Below are positions 42,004 through 51,043 of a DNA stretch of 64,000 bases, piece after piece (within the stretch, counting starts at the first letter, position 1; the number at the start of each line of letters is the position of its first letter). The translations under genes were made by a program, and so were the position numbers. The stretch spans positions 1 to 64,000 of the forward strand of contig JAJZDW010000007.1 of NCBI GenBank assembly GCA_021851405.1, given 5' to 3'. The DNA comes from Pseudomonadota bacterium (GTDB lineage: Bacteria; Pseudomonadota; Gammaproteobacteria; Steroidobacterales; Steroidobacteraceae). The notes beneath the pieces were generated by a model, which was given only the letters and a program-made list of their open reading frames with translations, did not search any database and had not been told where the DNA came from.

Positions 42004-44409
42004 ATGTCCATCGAGATCCGTAACGTGGTGCGGGAAATCATCGCTTCCGCGGCGGTGTTCGTCCCGTGCGTTGTGCTGCTCGCCAGCGCACCGACTTACG
42101 CGGCAGAGAACGGTTCTGCCCCCGGCATGGCGCGCGATTCCGCATCATCGGCGCAGACCACGACAGCGTCCGCCACCGACGACCCGGGGAGTGCGGGGAA
42201 GAAGAAGCTGAAGGAAATCGTGATCGTTGCCGCCGAAAAAGCCGTGGCCACGGTGAATCCCCTGAAGTTCGAGCATGTGAGTCCGGCATCGAGTGTGACC
42301 AAGGTGCTGAACAACGTGCCGGGGTTCAACGCCCGCACGCTCGGCGTCGCCGGGTTCATTGTCAGCAACACGGCCTATACACTCGACGGCTTCCCGAGTT
42401 CGGAACTCGGCAGCACCTTCGATGGTGTTCCGGATCTCAATACCTTTCTCGGTGGCATGTTCGGTCAGGGTGATCAGCCGCTCGGCCAGGCGCTGGTGCC
42501 GATGGACGTCAGCGGTGCCCACGTTTACAGTGGCGCGAGCACGCAGTCGAATTCATCGATCGACGATTTGGGCGGAACGATATCCTTTCAGCCGGCCCTG
42601 CCGAGTCAGGATTTTCATGTGGATCTCGGTATTACCGGCGGGGTGTATGCCGGACAGGGCACGGAGGCGCAGGAGACGTTCGTCGTCAATTCCGGCGCGA
42701 TGCAGTCTCTCAATGGTCTGAACGTGCTGGCGAAATTCCAGCACACACTGGTCCATGGGCCGTACGATAACGTCGTCGCGCACCTGAACTCCTACTACCT
42801 CTCGGTCGTGCAGCCGACGGCCTCCGGTGAAGTCAAACTGGTTGCGCTGGTCAATGCGGGCAACGGCCAACCGCCGCATTACATCCCGGCGCCGATTCTC
42901 GCGCAGCACGGATACAATTACGCGTTTCCGACCAGTGTGACGTACACGAACCAGGAAACCCAGTCGTCCTTTGTCGACCTGTCGGTGAAATCGCTGCTGA
43001 ACCCTTACATGATCGGGGAGGTCAAGGCGTTCTACGTCGGCACGAACAACGACCGGACCGCATGGTCGGACCCGCAATACCATAATTCGTACGCGGGTTA
43101 TTCCTATGACCTCAGCGATACGTTGAAGAGCTGCTCGGCGCTGAATGCCTATGAGGGTTCCTCAGTTCCCACCAGCGCATATCCGAACACCTACAATTGC
43201 GCCGTTGCCACTCAGCAGTTCGGCTCGCCGGCGGCGGGTACGGCGTACCAGCGCTACATCCAGAATTATTCCGAGATGGGTGCGATGGGCGACCTGACGC
43301 TGCTGTTCCCCGACAATACGGTGCAAGTCGGTGCCACGGGATTCGTCGCGCCGATGCTCTCGGAGGAGGCGTGGTACGGATCGAGTCCGGTGCCGATCGG
43401 TACGACGGGGTTCAACATGGCATGGCTCGAGCATGACGGCCAGACCTGGATGCAGGCCTATGCCCAGGACAATATCCGCTTGCTTCACGGCCGGCTGCAC
43501 ATTTACCCCGGAGTCAAGTGGACCCGGCTGAACATGTATGCCAACGACGATCAGGGGTACTACTACGACTTCTCAGGGACGGTGTCGGAAACCTACAAAT
43601 ACATCGAGGACTCCCTGGGAGTGAACTACGCGTTCACCCGCGAGCTGAACGCGTATGTGAACTGGGGTCAGTCGGTGAAGCCGCCGAATATCAGCGCGCT
43701 CTACGGCAATATCGGCGCAAGTCCGCAGCCGGTGCCCCCGACGACCAAGCCGGAGCGGGTGAACAACATCGATGCCGGAGTCCGGTTCGAGAACGCGCGG
43801 TATAACTGGGAAGTCGGGTTCTTCAATCGGGACTTCACGAATATTTTCAGCTCGACGTACAGCGACATCACCGGAATTACCTTGACCACCAATGCTGGTA
43901 AGGCGCTGTTTCGCGGCGGCACGATCAAGGCGGGGGTGCATTTGCCGTATCACCTGGAGCTCGAAGGCAATGCGGCCTATACCCATGCGGTGTACACCGA
44001 GAACTTCACGGATGTGAATGGGACCGCCTTTACCAACGGCATGTGGCGGCCGAACATCCCCGTGGTCACCGGAAATCTCGACCTGCAGTATTCGAATGGT
44101 CCGTGGCATGCCGGCGTGAGCGAGCATTACACCGGTTCGGAGTACGTCGTCAATTACGAATCCGGCGCTACCACCAACTACCAGTTGGGGGGCTATGGAT
44201 CGACGAACCTGAACGCCGGCTATGTGTGGAATCTCGACAGCGACGCACTCAAGGCGCTGAAATTCGAGCTGCACGTGGATAACGTGTTCAACCGGCACTC
44301 GCCGTTCTACTCCGCGGGTCTGGATACGGCCTCGACGCCGAACTTCCTGTGGATGATCTACAATGAGCCGATGTTCGCGTCGTTGTCGGTGACGGCCAAG
44401 TTCTTCTGA
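42004..44409 (+). CDS. TonB-dependent outer-membrane receptor
   Basis: An 801-residue receptor. Signal peptide (VVLLASAPTYA), a TonB-box-like segment (KKLKEIVIVAAEK, about residue 73), a plug domain with NNVPGFNARTLGVAGF and FDGVPD, and a large barrel ending SVTAKFF with C-terminal Phe. Extracellular loops carry Cys residues (SCSALNAYE... and NTYNCAVATQQF), suggesting a disulfide. TonB-dependent receptors bring large or scarce solutes across the outer membrane. Its placement beside the nucleoside hydrolase/ribokinase operon and the phosphoesterase suggests uptake of nucleotides, nucleosides or a phosphorylated sugar. The exact ligand is not shown. Confidence 0.88.
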   Translation: MSIEIRNVVREIIASAAVFVPCVVLLASAPTYAAENGSAPGMARDSASSAQTTTASATDDPGSAGKKKLKEIVIVAAEKAVATVNPLKFEHVSPASSVTKVLNNVPGFNARTLGVAGFIVSNTAYTLDGFPSSELGSTFDGVPDLNTFLGGMFGQGDQPLGQALVPMDVSGAHVYSGASTQSNSSIDDLGGTISFQPALPSQDFHVDLGITGGVYAGQGTEAQETFVVNSGAMQSLNGLNVLAKFQHTLVHGPYDNVVAHLNSYYLSVVQPTASGEVKLVALVNAGNGQPPHYIPAPILAQHGYNYAFPTSVTYTNQETQSSFVDLSVKSLLNPYMIGEVKAFYVGTNNDRTAWSDPQYHNSYAGYSYDLSDTLKSCSALNAYEGSSVPTSAYPNTYNCAVATQQFGSPAAGTAYQRYIQNYSEMGAMGDLTLLFPDNTVQVGATGFVAPMLSEEAWYGSSPVPIGTTGFNMAWLEHDGQTWMQAYAQDNIRLLHGRLHIYPGVKWTRLNMYANDDQGYYYDFSGTVSETYKYIEDSLGVNYAFTRELNAYVNWGQSVKPPNISALYGNIGASPQPVPPTTKPERVNNIDAGVRFENARYNWEVGFFNRDFTNIFSSTYSDITGITLTTNAGKALFRGGTIKAGVHLPYHLELEGNAAYTHAVYTENFTDVNGTAFTNGMWRPNIPVVTGNLDLQYSNGPWHAGVSEHYTGSEYVVNYESGATTNYQLGGYGSTNLNAGYVWNLDSDALKALKFELHVDNVFNRHSPFYSAGLDTASTPNFLWMIYNEPMFASLSVTAKFF

Positions 44410-44425
44410 CGGGAAGGAGTCAGTG

Positions 44426-47173
44426 ATGTCGGGAGGCGCAGTTCGCGGCATGTCGGGTGGAGCGTTCCTGGTTGCGGTCACCCTGGCAGGGTGTTCCGCG
44501 GCCGGCAGTCACGCGGCGCACGCGCCCGCCCCGTCGCTACGCGCGACGTTGAAGGATCTGTCCGCAGTGACCCATGTGATCGCCACGGGCCGGCGGATCA
44601 GCCCGGTGGGACGGCTCGCGGCGACTGCGAATTTCCCCTCGAGCGTCGTTTTGGCCGAGGGTTCTGCCTTCGTGCTGAGCGATGGGGCTTCGCGGACGCA
44701 GTCGATCGTGCGCTACGGCGCACGGACGCTTGCTCGGCAGGGGGAAGTGCTCGGGTTTCGCGGTCGGACGTTCGGCGCTGCAGCCGCCGGAGCGGTGCAG
44801 ATACCGCGGCAGAACTTCTTTCAGGGACTGGCCGCGGGTCCCGGTGGCCTGCTCTATGCGGCCGGCGGGAGCAGCGATGTGCTGCTCGCGCTGCGTGCAT
44901 CCCGTGGCGGTCTTGCCGTTGTGAGGCGATACCGCCTGCGGTTCTGGCCGTTCCCGAAAACCCAGTATCCGTACTGGTACCAGGGACTGCACGTCGGCGT
45001 GCGGCATTTTTACCCCGATGGCGTAGCCATCAGCGCCGCCGGAGACTACGCGTACGTCACCGGTTTGTTGAGCAACGCGGTCGCGCGCGTGAATTTGCGC
45101 ACCGGCGCGATCCAGTACGGCAACGCTGGGGCTTATCCGTTTGCGCCCGTGCTGAGCGATCACGGGCGGCGGCTGGTGGTGAGTGACTGGGGCGGCTGCG
45201 GTGTGACGGTGCTGGCGAGCAGCACCTTGCGCACGCTCGGGCGCATCTGCGTCGGACCCAAAACCGGTCCGGACAATACGGACCCCGGAGTGCATCCCAC
45301 CGCGATCGCCGCCGTGCCGGGCGGCAGTCGGGTGCTGTTCACGGCCTCGAATCTCGATGAGGTGATCGAGGTCGATGCTCGCACGTTGCGGGTCGTGCGG
45401 ATCATCCACGACTCCCCGTACCGACACGCACCGCCGGGCAGTTATCCGGATGGGATTGCGGTGCATGCCGGGCGGGTGTACGTGGCCAACGCTGGCAACA
45501 ACGATGTGGCGGTGTTCAGCCTGGCGAGCGGTCGCCGCCTGGGGTTCATCCCGACGGCGTGGTACCCGACCGGTGTGGCGGCAGGCCGCCATGCACTGTT
45601 CGTCGTGTCCGCCAAGGGCATGGGCTCGGGGCCGAATCGGCTGCACCAGTGGGTCGGCAACATGATGCACGGGGTGGTGCAGCGCGTTTCCTATCGCGCC
45701 ATCCGCGAGCGGCTTGCGCAGTACACTCGGGTGGCCCGGGCAGACAATGGCTTCGGCCGGCAGGCGCGCGCTGCTCTCGCTCAGGACAATATCCGGCGGG
45801 CCCGCCGACTGCGACATCATATCCGGTATGTCGTGGTCATCCTGCGCGAGAACAAGACCTTCGATGAGGAGTTCGGCACGTTCGGCGGACTCGGACGCTG
45901 GGCCGATCCGCACCTGGCGCTCTACGGTGCGCGCGAGCTGCCGAATCTTTTCGGCGATGCGCGGCGCGCAGCATTGTTCGTGAATTTCTACGCCGATGGC
46001 GAGGTGACGGCGCAGGGGCACCAGTGGATGACGGGTGCCTCGGATTCGGATTTCGTTCAGCGCACCTGGCCGCAGTATTACTCGCGCCGGGGCTTGGTGG
46101 GCAATCCCGGCTGGACACAATCGCTGGTGCCAGCCTCGGGCGAGACCGGGCCGAGCGGCAGCGGGCCGGTCGGCGGTAAGAAGGTGATGGCCAACCCGTA
46201 CGCCGACAGCATCGCTCTGTCGGCGCTCGGGCGATGGTCGAATCCCTGGATTGCCTATCCGCAGCGGCTGTACCTGTTCAACGATCTACAGGCGCATCAC
46301 GTGAGCTTCGAGGACTTCGGGGAGTTCATCAGCCGTTCCGAGGCGGGGGCGATCCCGCCTGCGCTGCGCGCGCATGTGGCCGGGCAGTTCCCGGGCTGGG
46401 ATCGCATGACGCTCGATACCCAACGCGCCAGAGTCGCGGTGCGATGGATGCGCCGTCACGCCCGCCATTTGCCGCACTTCATCTACATCTGGCTTCCGGA
46501 TGATCACACGGCGGGGCGCACGCCGTGTTTTTACACGCCGGATTACTACGTCGCCAATAACGATCAGGCGACGGCGCAGGTCATCCATTACCTGAGCACC
46601 ACTGCGCAGTGGAAACACATGGTGGTCTTCATCACCGAGGATGACGCGCAATCCGGGGCGGACCACATTGATGCTCATCGGACGTTTGCGGTGGCGCTGG
46701 GCCCGTGGGTGCGCCGTACGCATGTGACGACGCGCTACTCGCAGGTCAACATCCTGAGTACGGTCGAAGCGATCTTCAGGTTGCCGCCGCTCTCGCAGTG
46801 GGATGCCAATGCGTCCGTCATCGGCGGCATCTGGCGTGACACCGCGAAGGCCCGCATCGAGCCGGTGCGGGTCCCGCAGGTGCCCGTGGCCTTCAATCCC
46901 GGCAGGTGTCGCAAGCACGCGCGGCTCAGCGGGGTCGAGGCTCGGCGCGAGCCCGAATCGCTGGCGCAGAACGCCGGACCTCGTCGGTCTGCGCGCCAGT
47001 GGTACACGCCGACCAGCCTGCTGAAAGTCCCCGGCCGCGAACAGATGCGCCAGGAGTGGATCGCCAGCAAGGGGCGGGGCAGTTACGAGCGTACCTTGCG
47101 CTACCTGCGCGCATGGGCGCGGGCGCACCATGCACCGCTCAGTCAGTACATCGCGAATGACGACGGCGAATGA
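44426..47173 (+). CDS. Lipoprotein with YVTN/YncE-type beta-propeller and alkaline-phosphatase-like phosphoesterase domain
   Basis: A 915-residue two-domain protein. The N-terminal lipobox (TLAGCSA) predicts lipid attachment. Residues about 60-420 form a beta-propeller (repeats such as PDGVAISAAGDYAYVTG and PDGIAVHAGRVYVANAGNNDVAVF). Residues about 465-850 form a phosphoesterase domain with LRENKTFDEEFG, LPDDHTAG and TEDDAQSGADHIDAHRTF, the conserved metal-binding regions. This bifunctional family occurs next to TonB receptors in proteobacteria and acidobacteria. It may strip phosphate from a substrate that the neighbouring receptor brings in. ATG 44426 follows GGGAAGGAG; it starts 16 bases after the receptor stop. 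Confidence 0.85.
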   Translation: MSGGAVRGMSGGAFLVAVTLAGCSAAGSHAAHAPAPSLRATLKDLSAVTHVIATGRRISPVGRLAATANFPSSVVLAEGSAFVLSDGASRTQSIVRYGARTLARQGEVLGFRGRTFGAAAAGAVQIPRQNFFQGLAAGPGGLLYAAGGSSDVLLALRASRGGLAVVRRYRLRFWPFPKTQYPYWYQGLHVGVRHFYPDGVAISAAGDYAYVTGLLSNAVARVNLRTGAIQYGNAGAYPFAPVLSDHGRRLVVSDWGGCGVTVLASSTLRTLGRICVGPKTGPDNTDPGVHPTAIAAVPGGSRVLFTASNLDEVIEVDARTLRVVRIIHDSPYRHAPPGSYPDGIAVHAGRVYVANAGNNDVAVFSLASGRRLGFIPTAWYPTGVAAGRHALFVVSAKGMGSGPNRLHQWVGNMMHGVVQRVSYRAIRERLAQYTRVARADNGFGRQARAALAQDNIRRARRLRHHIRYVVVILRENKTFDEEFGTFGGLGRWADPHLALYGARELPNLFGDARRAALFVNFYADGEVTAQGHQWMTGASDSDFVQRTWPQYYSRRGLVGNPGWTQSLVPASGETGPSGSGPVGGKKVMANPYADSIALSALGRWSNPWIAYPQRLYLFNDLQAHHVSFEDFGEFISRSEAGAIPPALRAHVAGQFPGWDRMTLDTQRARVAVRWMRRHARHLPHFIYIWLPDDHTAGRTPCFYTPDYYVANNDQATAQVIHYLSTTAQWKHMVVFITEDDAQSGADHIDAHRTFAVALGPWVRRTHVTTRYSQVNILSTVEAIFRLPPLSQWDANASVIGGIWRDTAKARIEPVRVPQVPVAFNPGRCRKHARLSGVEARREPESLAQNAGPRRSARQWYTPTSLLKVPGREQMRQEWIASKGRGSYERTLRYLRAWARAHHAPLSQYIANDDGE

Positions 47174-47227
47174 TCACGGGCCCGTGATTCTCTGGTGACA
47201 CAGAAGTTGCGTCACCGCCGGGTGACG
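47173..47227. terminator. Pair of hairpins between convergent genes
   Basis: ATCACGGG/CCCGTGAT forms a perfect 16-base palindrome at 47173-47188, touching the stop codon of the phosphoesterase gene. CGTCACC-GCCG-GGTGACG follows at 47210-47227. The position between two convergent genes suits a bidirectional terminator, though T runs are weak. Confidence 0.45.
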
Positions 47228-47258
47228 CCCGCGGTCGAGTGACGCGGCGGTCTGTGGC

Positions 47259-47906
47259 TCAGGATTCCCCGGGACGCCAGCGCAGCACGGCGAGTCTGGC
47301 GGTGGCGGATCCCCGGTTCTCCAGCCGGAGCGCTCGGTCCGCACCCGGACGGATGAGCAGAGTGTCGCGGGGGCGGGCGAGCCGGGCGCGCCGATCGCCG
47401 AGCTCGCGGATGCCCGCGGTTCCCTCCAGGATGAACAGTGCACTGTAGAGCGCTGCGGACAGCATCAACTCGCGCGTCGAGGCGAGTGACACGATCGACG
47501 GCGCACGCACGATACAGGCGGGCGAGCCCGCCGGTCCCTTGCGCACGATCAGGCTCAAATCCGTGCATCGTCCGAGCGGCACGCTGCACTCGGTAGTCCA
47601 GTCCCCCTCGAAACGGGCGCCGCACCGGGCAGGTGACAGACGTCGCTGACCGTGTCCGCCGAAGGTGAGCCTCAGGTCATCGCCGTGGACCAGGACCAAC
47701 GCACGGCGGTAGCCGGGGTAGGCGGAAAAGGGTCCGTCCTGCGCAATGTCGGCGAGGCTCAGTCGCCAGCGGAAGGCCTCCCCGTCGGCCGGGTCGCGGG
47801 CGATTTCGAGGGTCATGCCTTTCCCGTTGCGCCAGGGCATCGCGCGGTAGGCGTCGGCGCGGAGGACCTCGAGACGGGGCGGTTTCACGGCGGTCAGTCT
47901 CTTCAT
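47259..47906 (-). CDS. HutD/Ves-family cupin protein
   Basis: A 215-residue protein of the HutD family. The motif PWRNGKGMTLEIARDP (about residue 24), followed by FRWRLSLADIAQDGPFSAYPG (read in two parts, about residues 45-65), is the family signature. HutD is found in histidine-utilisation loci and may regulate or tune histidine degradation; Ves relatives occur elsewhere. No hut genes are in the window, so here its role is unknown. It is convergent with the phosphoesterase gene and separated from the HAD gene by 278 bases. Confidence 0.82.
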   Translation of the reverse strand: MKRLTAVKPPRLEVLRADAYRAMPWRNGKGMTLEIARDPADGEAFRWRLSLADIAQDGPFSAYPGYRRALVLVHGDDLRLTFGGHGQRRLSPARCGARFEGDWTTECSVPLGRCTDLSLIVRKGPAGSPACIVRAPSIVSLASTRELMLSAALYSALFILEGTAGIRELGDRRARLARPRDTLLIRPGADRALRLENRGSATARLAVLRWRPGES

Positions 47907-48184
47907 GGCGATGGCGTTCGGCGCGGGCGGACGTTGTGGTCGCGGGGAGTGTCGGGCGGTGATGCGGTCATCATACCCAGGGCGTGACGTGTTTACCCTC
48001 TGCGCACCGAGGACGCTGCGGTCATCGCCGAAGGCCGTGGGGCGAAGCCCGGACGCGCCCGTGCCGGAATCGCTCCGAGCGGTGGGCCAGACGCAGGATG
48101 TTCCTCGGGAGGAGGGACGGAAGGTTCCCCAGGTCGCCCGGGTGTCTGGCTGCCGACGCCGATAAGCGCGTACAGTGCGCGGGC

Positions 48185-48823
48185 ATGACGGCCGTCATCT
48201 TCGACCTGGATAACTGCCTCGCGCCTGCGACGGCGGTGGGCGAGGCCCTCTACGGGCCGGCATTCGCCGCGATTCGCAACGCCAACGACGGGCGTGTTGC
48301 CGCCGACGTACTGGCCGCGGCGTTCCGACAGATGTGGACCCATGCCTACGACTGGGTGGCCGATCGCTACGGATTTACCCCGGCGATGCGTGCGGCCGGA
48401 TGGCGGGCCCTGGTGCAGATCGAGGTGACCGGGCCGCTCGCGGGCTACGGGGATTTGAACCTGCTGGCGTCGGTGCCCGGGGAGCGCTTCCTCGTGACCA
48501 CGGGGTTGCGTCGGTTGCAGGAGAGCAAGATCCGGGGTCTGGGCATCGCGGTGCAGTTTCGCGAGATTTTCATCGACGCGATCGACGAGCCGCCGCGGTT
48601 GGGCAAAGCGGTACTCTTTCAGCACATCCTCGTGCGATACGATCTGAAGCCGACGGATGTCGTCGTGGTCGGCGACAACCCGGACTCGGAGCTCGCCGCC
48701 GCGCGGCAGGTGGGGTTGAGGGCGGTGCAGATGTTGCGGCCCGACGTGGTGCGCAGCGAAGCGACGGCAGAGTGCGTCAGGGATCTGCGCGAGCTGATCC
48801 GCTGGCTGGCGGCGAATACCTGA
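48185..48823 (+). CDS. HAD-superfamily hydrolase
   Basis: A 212-residue Rossmann-like phosphatase. The nucleophile motif FDLDNCL (residue about 6), the Thr-containing motif LVTTGL, and the acidic motif VVVGDNPDSELAAARQVG (about 158-175) are present. Such enzymes remove phosphate from small metabolites; the substrate cannot be told from the sequence. The ATG at 48185 starts directly with the motif, and the upstream in-frame extension has no family features. The following gene is 113 bases away. Confidence 0.8.
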   Translation: MTAVIFDLDNCLAPATAVGEALYGPAFAAIRNANDGRVAADVLAAAFRQMWTHAYDWVADRYGFTPAMRAAGWRALVQIEVTGPLAGYGDLNLLASVPGERFLVTTGLRRLQESKIRGLGIAVQFREIFIDAIDEPPRLGKAVLFQHILVRYDLKPTDVVVVGDNPDSELAAARQVGLRAVQMLRPDVVRSEATAECVRDLRELIRWLAANT

Positions 48824-48936
48824 GGGCCTGGACAGGGGGGCGATACGCATCCCGTGGACGGCCCGCGATGAATGACGACGCAGCGCGAGTGAGCCGGTGC
48901 GTCGGGACAACAACGAACGATCCCAAGGGGTGAACC

Positions 48937-50739
48937 ATGTCGACGTCTCGACGAGAATTCCTGGTCTCCTCCGCCGCGGTGCTTGGCGCCGGTGCGGCGC
49001 CGTCGCTCGCCGCCACCGCTCAGAAGGGGCTCGCGCCCTCGCTGCCGCCCGGCTCGCCGCCGGCCTTCGGGACCGCTCCGGGCGTCGGGCCCGAGGTGGG
49101 CGCAGCGACGTTTGCCGAGGCAGAAAAACTCGTGCAGGTGCACATGACATTGCCCGAGCGCGCGGAAGCCGCCTCCAACTGGCGCAACAGCATGGCGCCG
49201 CTCTACGAGCGACGCACGGGCCCGCGTCGCGTCGCGCTGGCGGCGGATCTTGCGCCGTACTCGCTGTGCAATCCAGTGCTGCCCGGATCAGATCCCATGC
49301 CGCGCCGCGCTGAGTTCGTGCGCAGCGGGCGCGATCCGGGTCCGGTGCCGAGTCACGATGTCGACATTGCCTTTGCACCGCTGTGGAAGCTCTCGCGGTG
49401 GATCCAGGCACGCCACCTGACCTCCGAGCGGCTGACCGAGGTGTATCTGCAGCGCATGCACACCTTCGACCCCCGCTTGAAATGCGTCATCACGGAGACG
49501 CGCGAACTGGCCCTGACGCAAGCGCGCCGGGCGGATCGCGAAATCGCCGCAGGCCGGTACCGGGGGCCGCTGCACGGCATCCCCTGGGGCGCGAAGGATC
49601 TGCTCGATACGGCCGGTATCCGCACCACGTACGGCGCTGAGCCGTTCAGGGATCGTGTCCCGGCGAAGAACGCAGTGGTCGTCGAGCGGCTACGCGCGGC
49701 GGGGGCCGTCTTGATCGCGAAACTCAGCATGGGCGCGCTCGCGCTGAACGATGTCTGGTTCGGCGGTCAGACCAAAAATCCCTGGCTCCTGCAGGAGGGT
49801 TCCGGCGGCTCGAGTGCCGGACCTGCCGCCGCGAGTGCCGCCGGCCTGGTCGGCTTTGCCATCGGCAGCGAGACCGAGGGCAGCATCGTCGATCCGAGCG
49901 ATCGGTGCGGCGTGTGTGGTCTGCGACCGACCTTCGGGCGCGTCGCGCGGACCGGTGCGATGACCCTGTGCTGGTCGCTCGATAAGCTCGGACCGATTGC
50001 GCGCAGTGTCGAGGACACGCTGCTCGTGCTGCGGGCCATCTCCGGAGCGGACCCCGGAGATCTCTTCAGCGTGCCGAGCGTGCTCGATTTCGATGCCCGC
50101 GCCAGTGTCAGGGGCTTGCGCGTCGGGTACTTCCCCCGGTGGGAGCAGGAGGGCACGGCCGTCGATCGGCACGCACGGCAGACGCTCGGATCATTGGGTC
50201 TTGAGCCGGTGGCCGTGGCGCTTCCCGACTGGCCCTACGATTCACTCAATACCATTCTCTTTGCCGAAGCGGCCGCCGCGTTCGAGGAACTCACGCTCAG
50301 CGGGGGCGTCGATCAGCTGCGCATGCAGACGCCCGACGCCTGGCCGAACACCTTCCGTCAGGCGCGCTTCCTCTCGGCAGTCGATGCCGTGCAGGCCGAT
50401 CGCTTCCGGCGTCGGGTCGCTCAGCAGATGCAGGAGTTGTTCGACACGGTGGATCTGCTCATCGTGCCGTCGCTGCGCGATGAGATGCTCACCATCGGCA
50501 ATTTCACCGGCTATCCCTCCCTGACGCTGCGCGCCGGCTTCATCGAGATCACAGAGGCGCGCAGCGACTGGGCCCCGGACCCGAAGCGCCCGCTGCCGCA
50601 CTTCAATCCGCCGCGTCGCGTTCCGCAGAGCGTCACCTTGGTGGGTCGGCTGTTCAATGAGGGAACACTCGGCAGAGTCGGGCTCGCGCTCGAACGTGAG
50701 TTGAACGTCGAGCACGAGCGCCCGCCGGGGTTCGCCTGA
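48937..50739 (+). CDS. Tat-exported amidase (amidase signature family)
   Basis: A 600-residue exported enzyme. It opens with a twin-arginine signal (SRREFLVSSAAVLGAG). The amidase Ser-cisSer-Lys triad can be placed: Lys in GIPWGAKDLLDTAG (about residue 213), GGSSAGPAAASAAG (about 288), and the cis-Ser region GSETEGSIVDPSDRCG (about 308-323). It hydrolyses an amide, perhaps from peptides or peptidoglycan-derived material, in the periplasm. Long insertions relative to short amidases are seen at the N-terminus (residues 30-160). The AAGGGGTG ribosome site before ATG 48937 supports the start. Confidence 0.87.
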   Translation: MSTSRREFLVSSAAVLGAGAAPSLAATAQKGLAPSLPPGSPPAFGTAPGVGPEVGAATFAEAEKLVQVHMTLPERAEAASNWRNSMAPLYERRTGPRRVALAADLAPYSLCNPVLPGSDPMPRRAEFVRSGRDPGPVPSHDVDIAFAPLWKLSRWIQARHLTSERLTEVYLQRMHTFDPRLKCVITETRELALTQARRADREIAAGRYRGPLHGIPWGAKDLLDTAGIRTTYGAEPFRDRVPAKNAVVVERLRAAGAVLIAKLSMGALALNDVWFGGQTKNPWLLQEGSGGSSAGPAAASAAGLVGFAIGSETEGSIVDPSDRCGVCGLRPTFGRVARTGAMTLCWSLDKLGPIARSVEDTLLVLRAISGADPGDLFSVPSVLDFDARASVRGLRVGYFPRWEQEGTAVDRHARQTLGSLGLEPVAVALPDWPYDSLNTILFAEAAAAFEELTLSGGVDQLRMQTPDAWPNTFRQARFLSAVDAVQADRFRRRVAQQMQELFDTVDLLIVPSLRDEMLTIGNFTGYPSLTLRAGFIEITEARSDWAPDPKRPLPHFNPPRRVPQSVTLVGRLFNEGTLGRVGLALERELNVEHERPPGFA

Positions 50740-51043
50740 GCAGCGAGGGGCGCCGGCGGTCCGAGCTCTTCCCGCAGTGTATGGATACGACGGCCCAACT
50801 GAGGACGATCGTTCGTGCAGCGTATTCGGCAGGTCGCTGTTCAGCGGGTGGACATCGGTAGCCCGAACATCACGCGCGGTGGTCCGCAGGCCGTTGGAGG
50901 TGCTAGGCTGCCCGCGGAGTCGCCACTGCCCCCGCTTTGTGATCGCGTAGCGGGGATCTCCGTCCCGCAAGGGTGTGATGAGAGAGGTGTTGGCCGGACC
51001 GGAGAGAAGACGTTGTACGAGGCGGCAGAGCCGGCGTGATCAC
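50740..51043. other. Intergenic region before the beta-propeller gene
   Basis: 304 bases without a supported gene. It contains a short palindrome ACGATCGT near 50805 and no clear promoter hexamers that I can defend. An open frame from 50975 leads into the next gene without family features. Confidence 0.4.

Noticed and set aside
41738-42211. Open frame overlapping the start of the TonB receptor
   Set aside because: Out of frame with the receptor, lacks a ribosome site and reads as low-complexity Arg-rich sequence.
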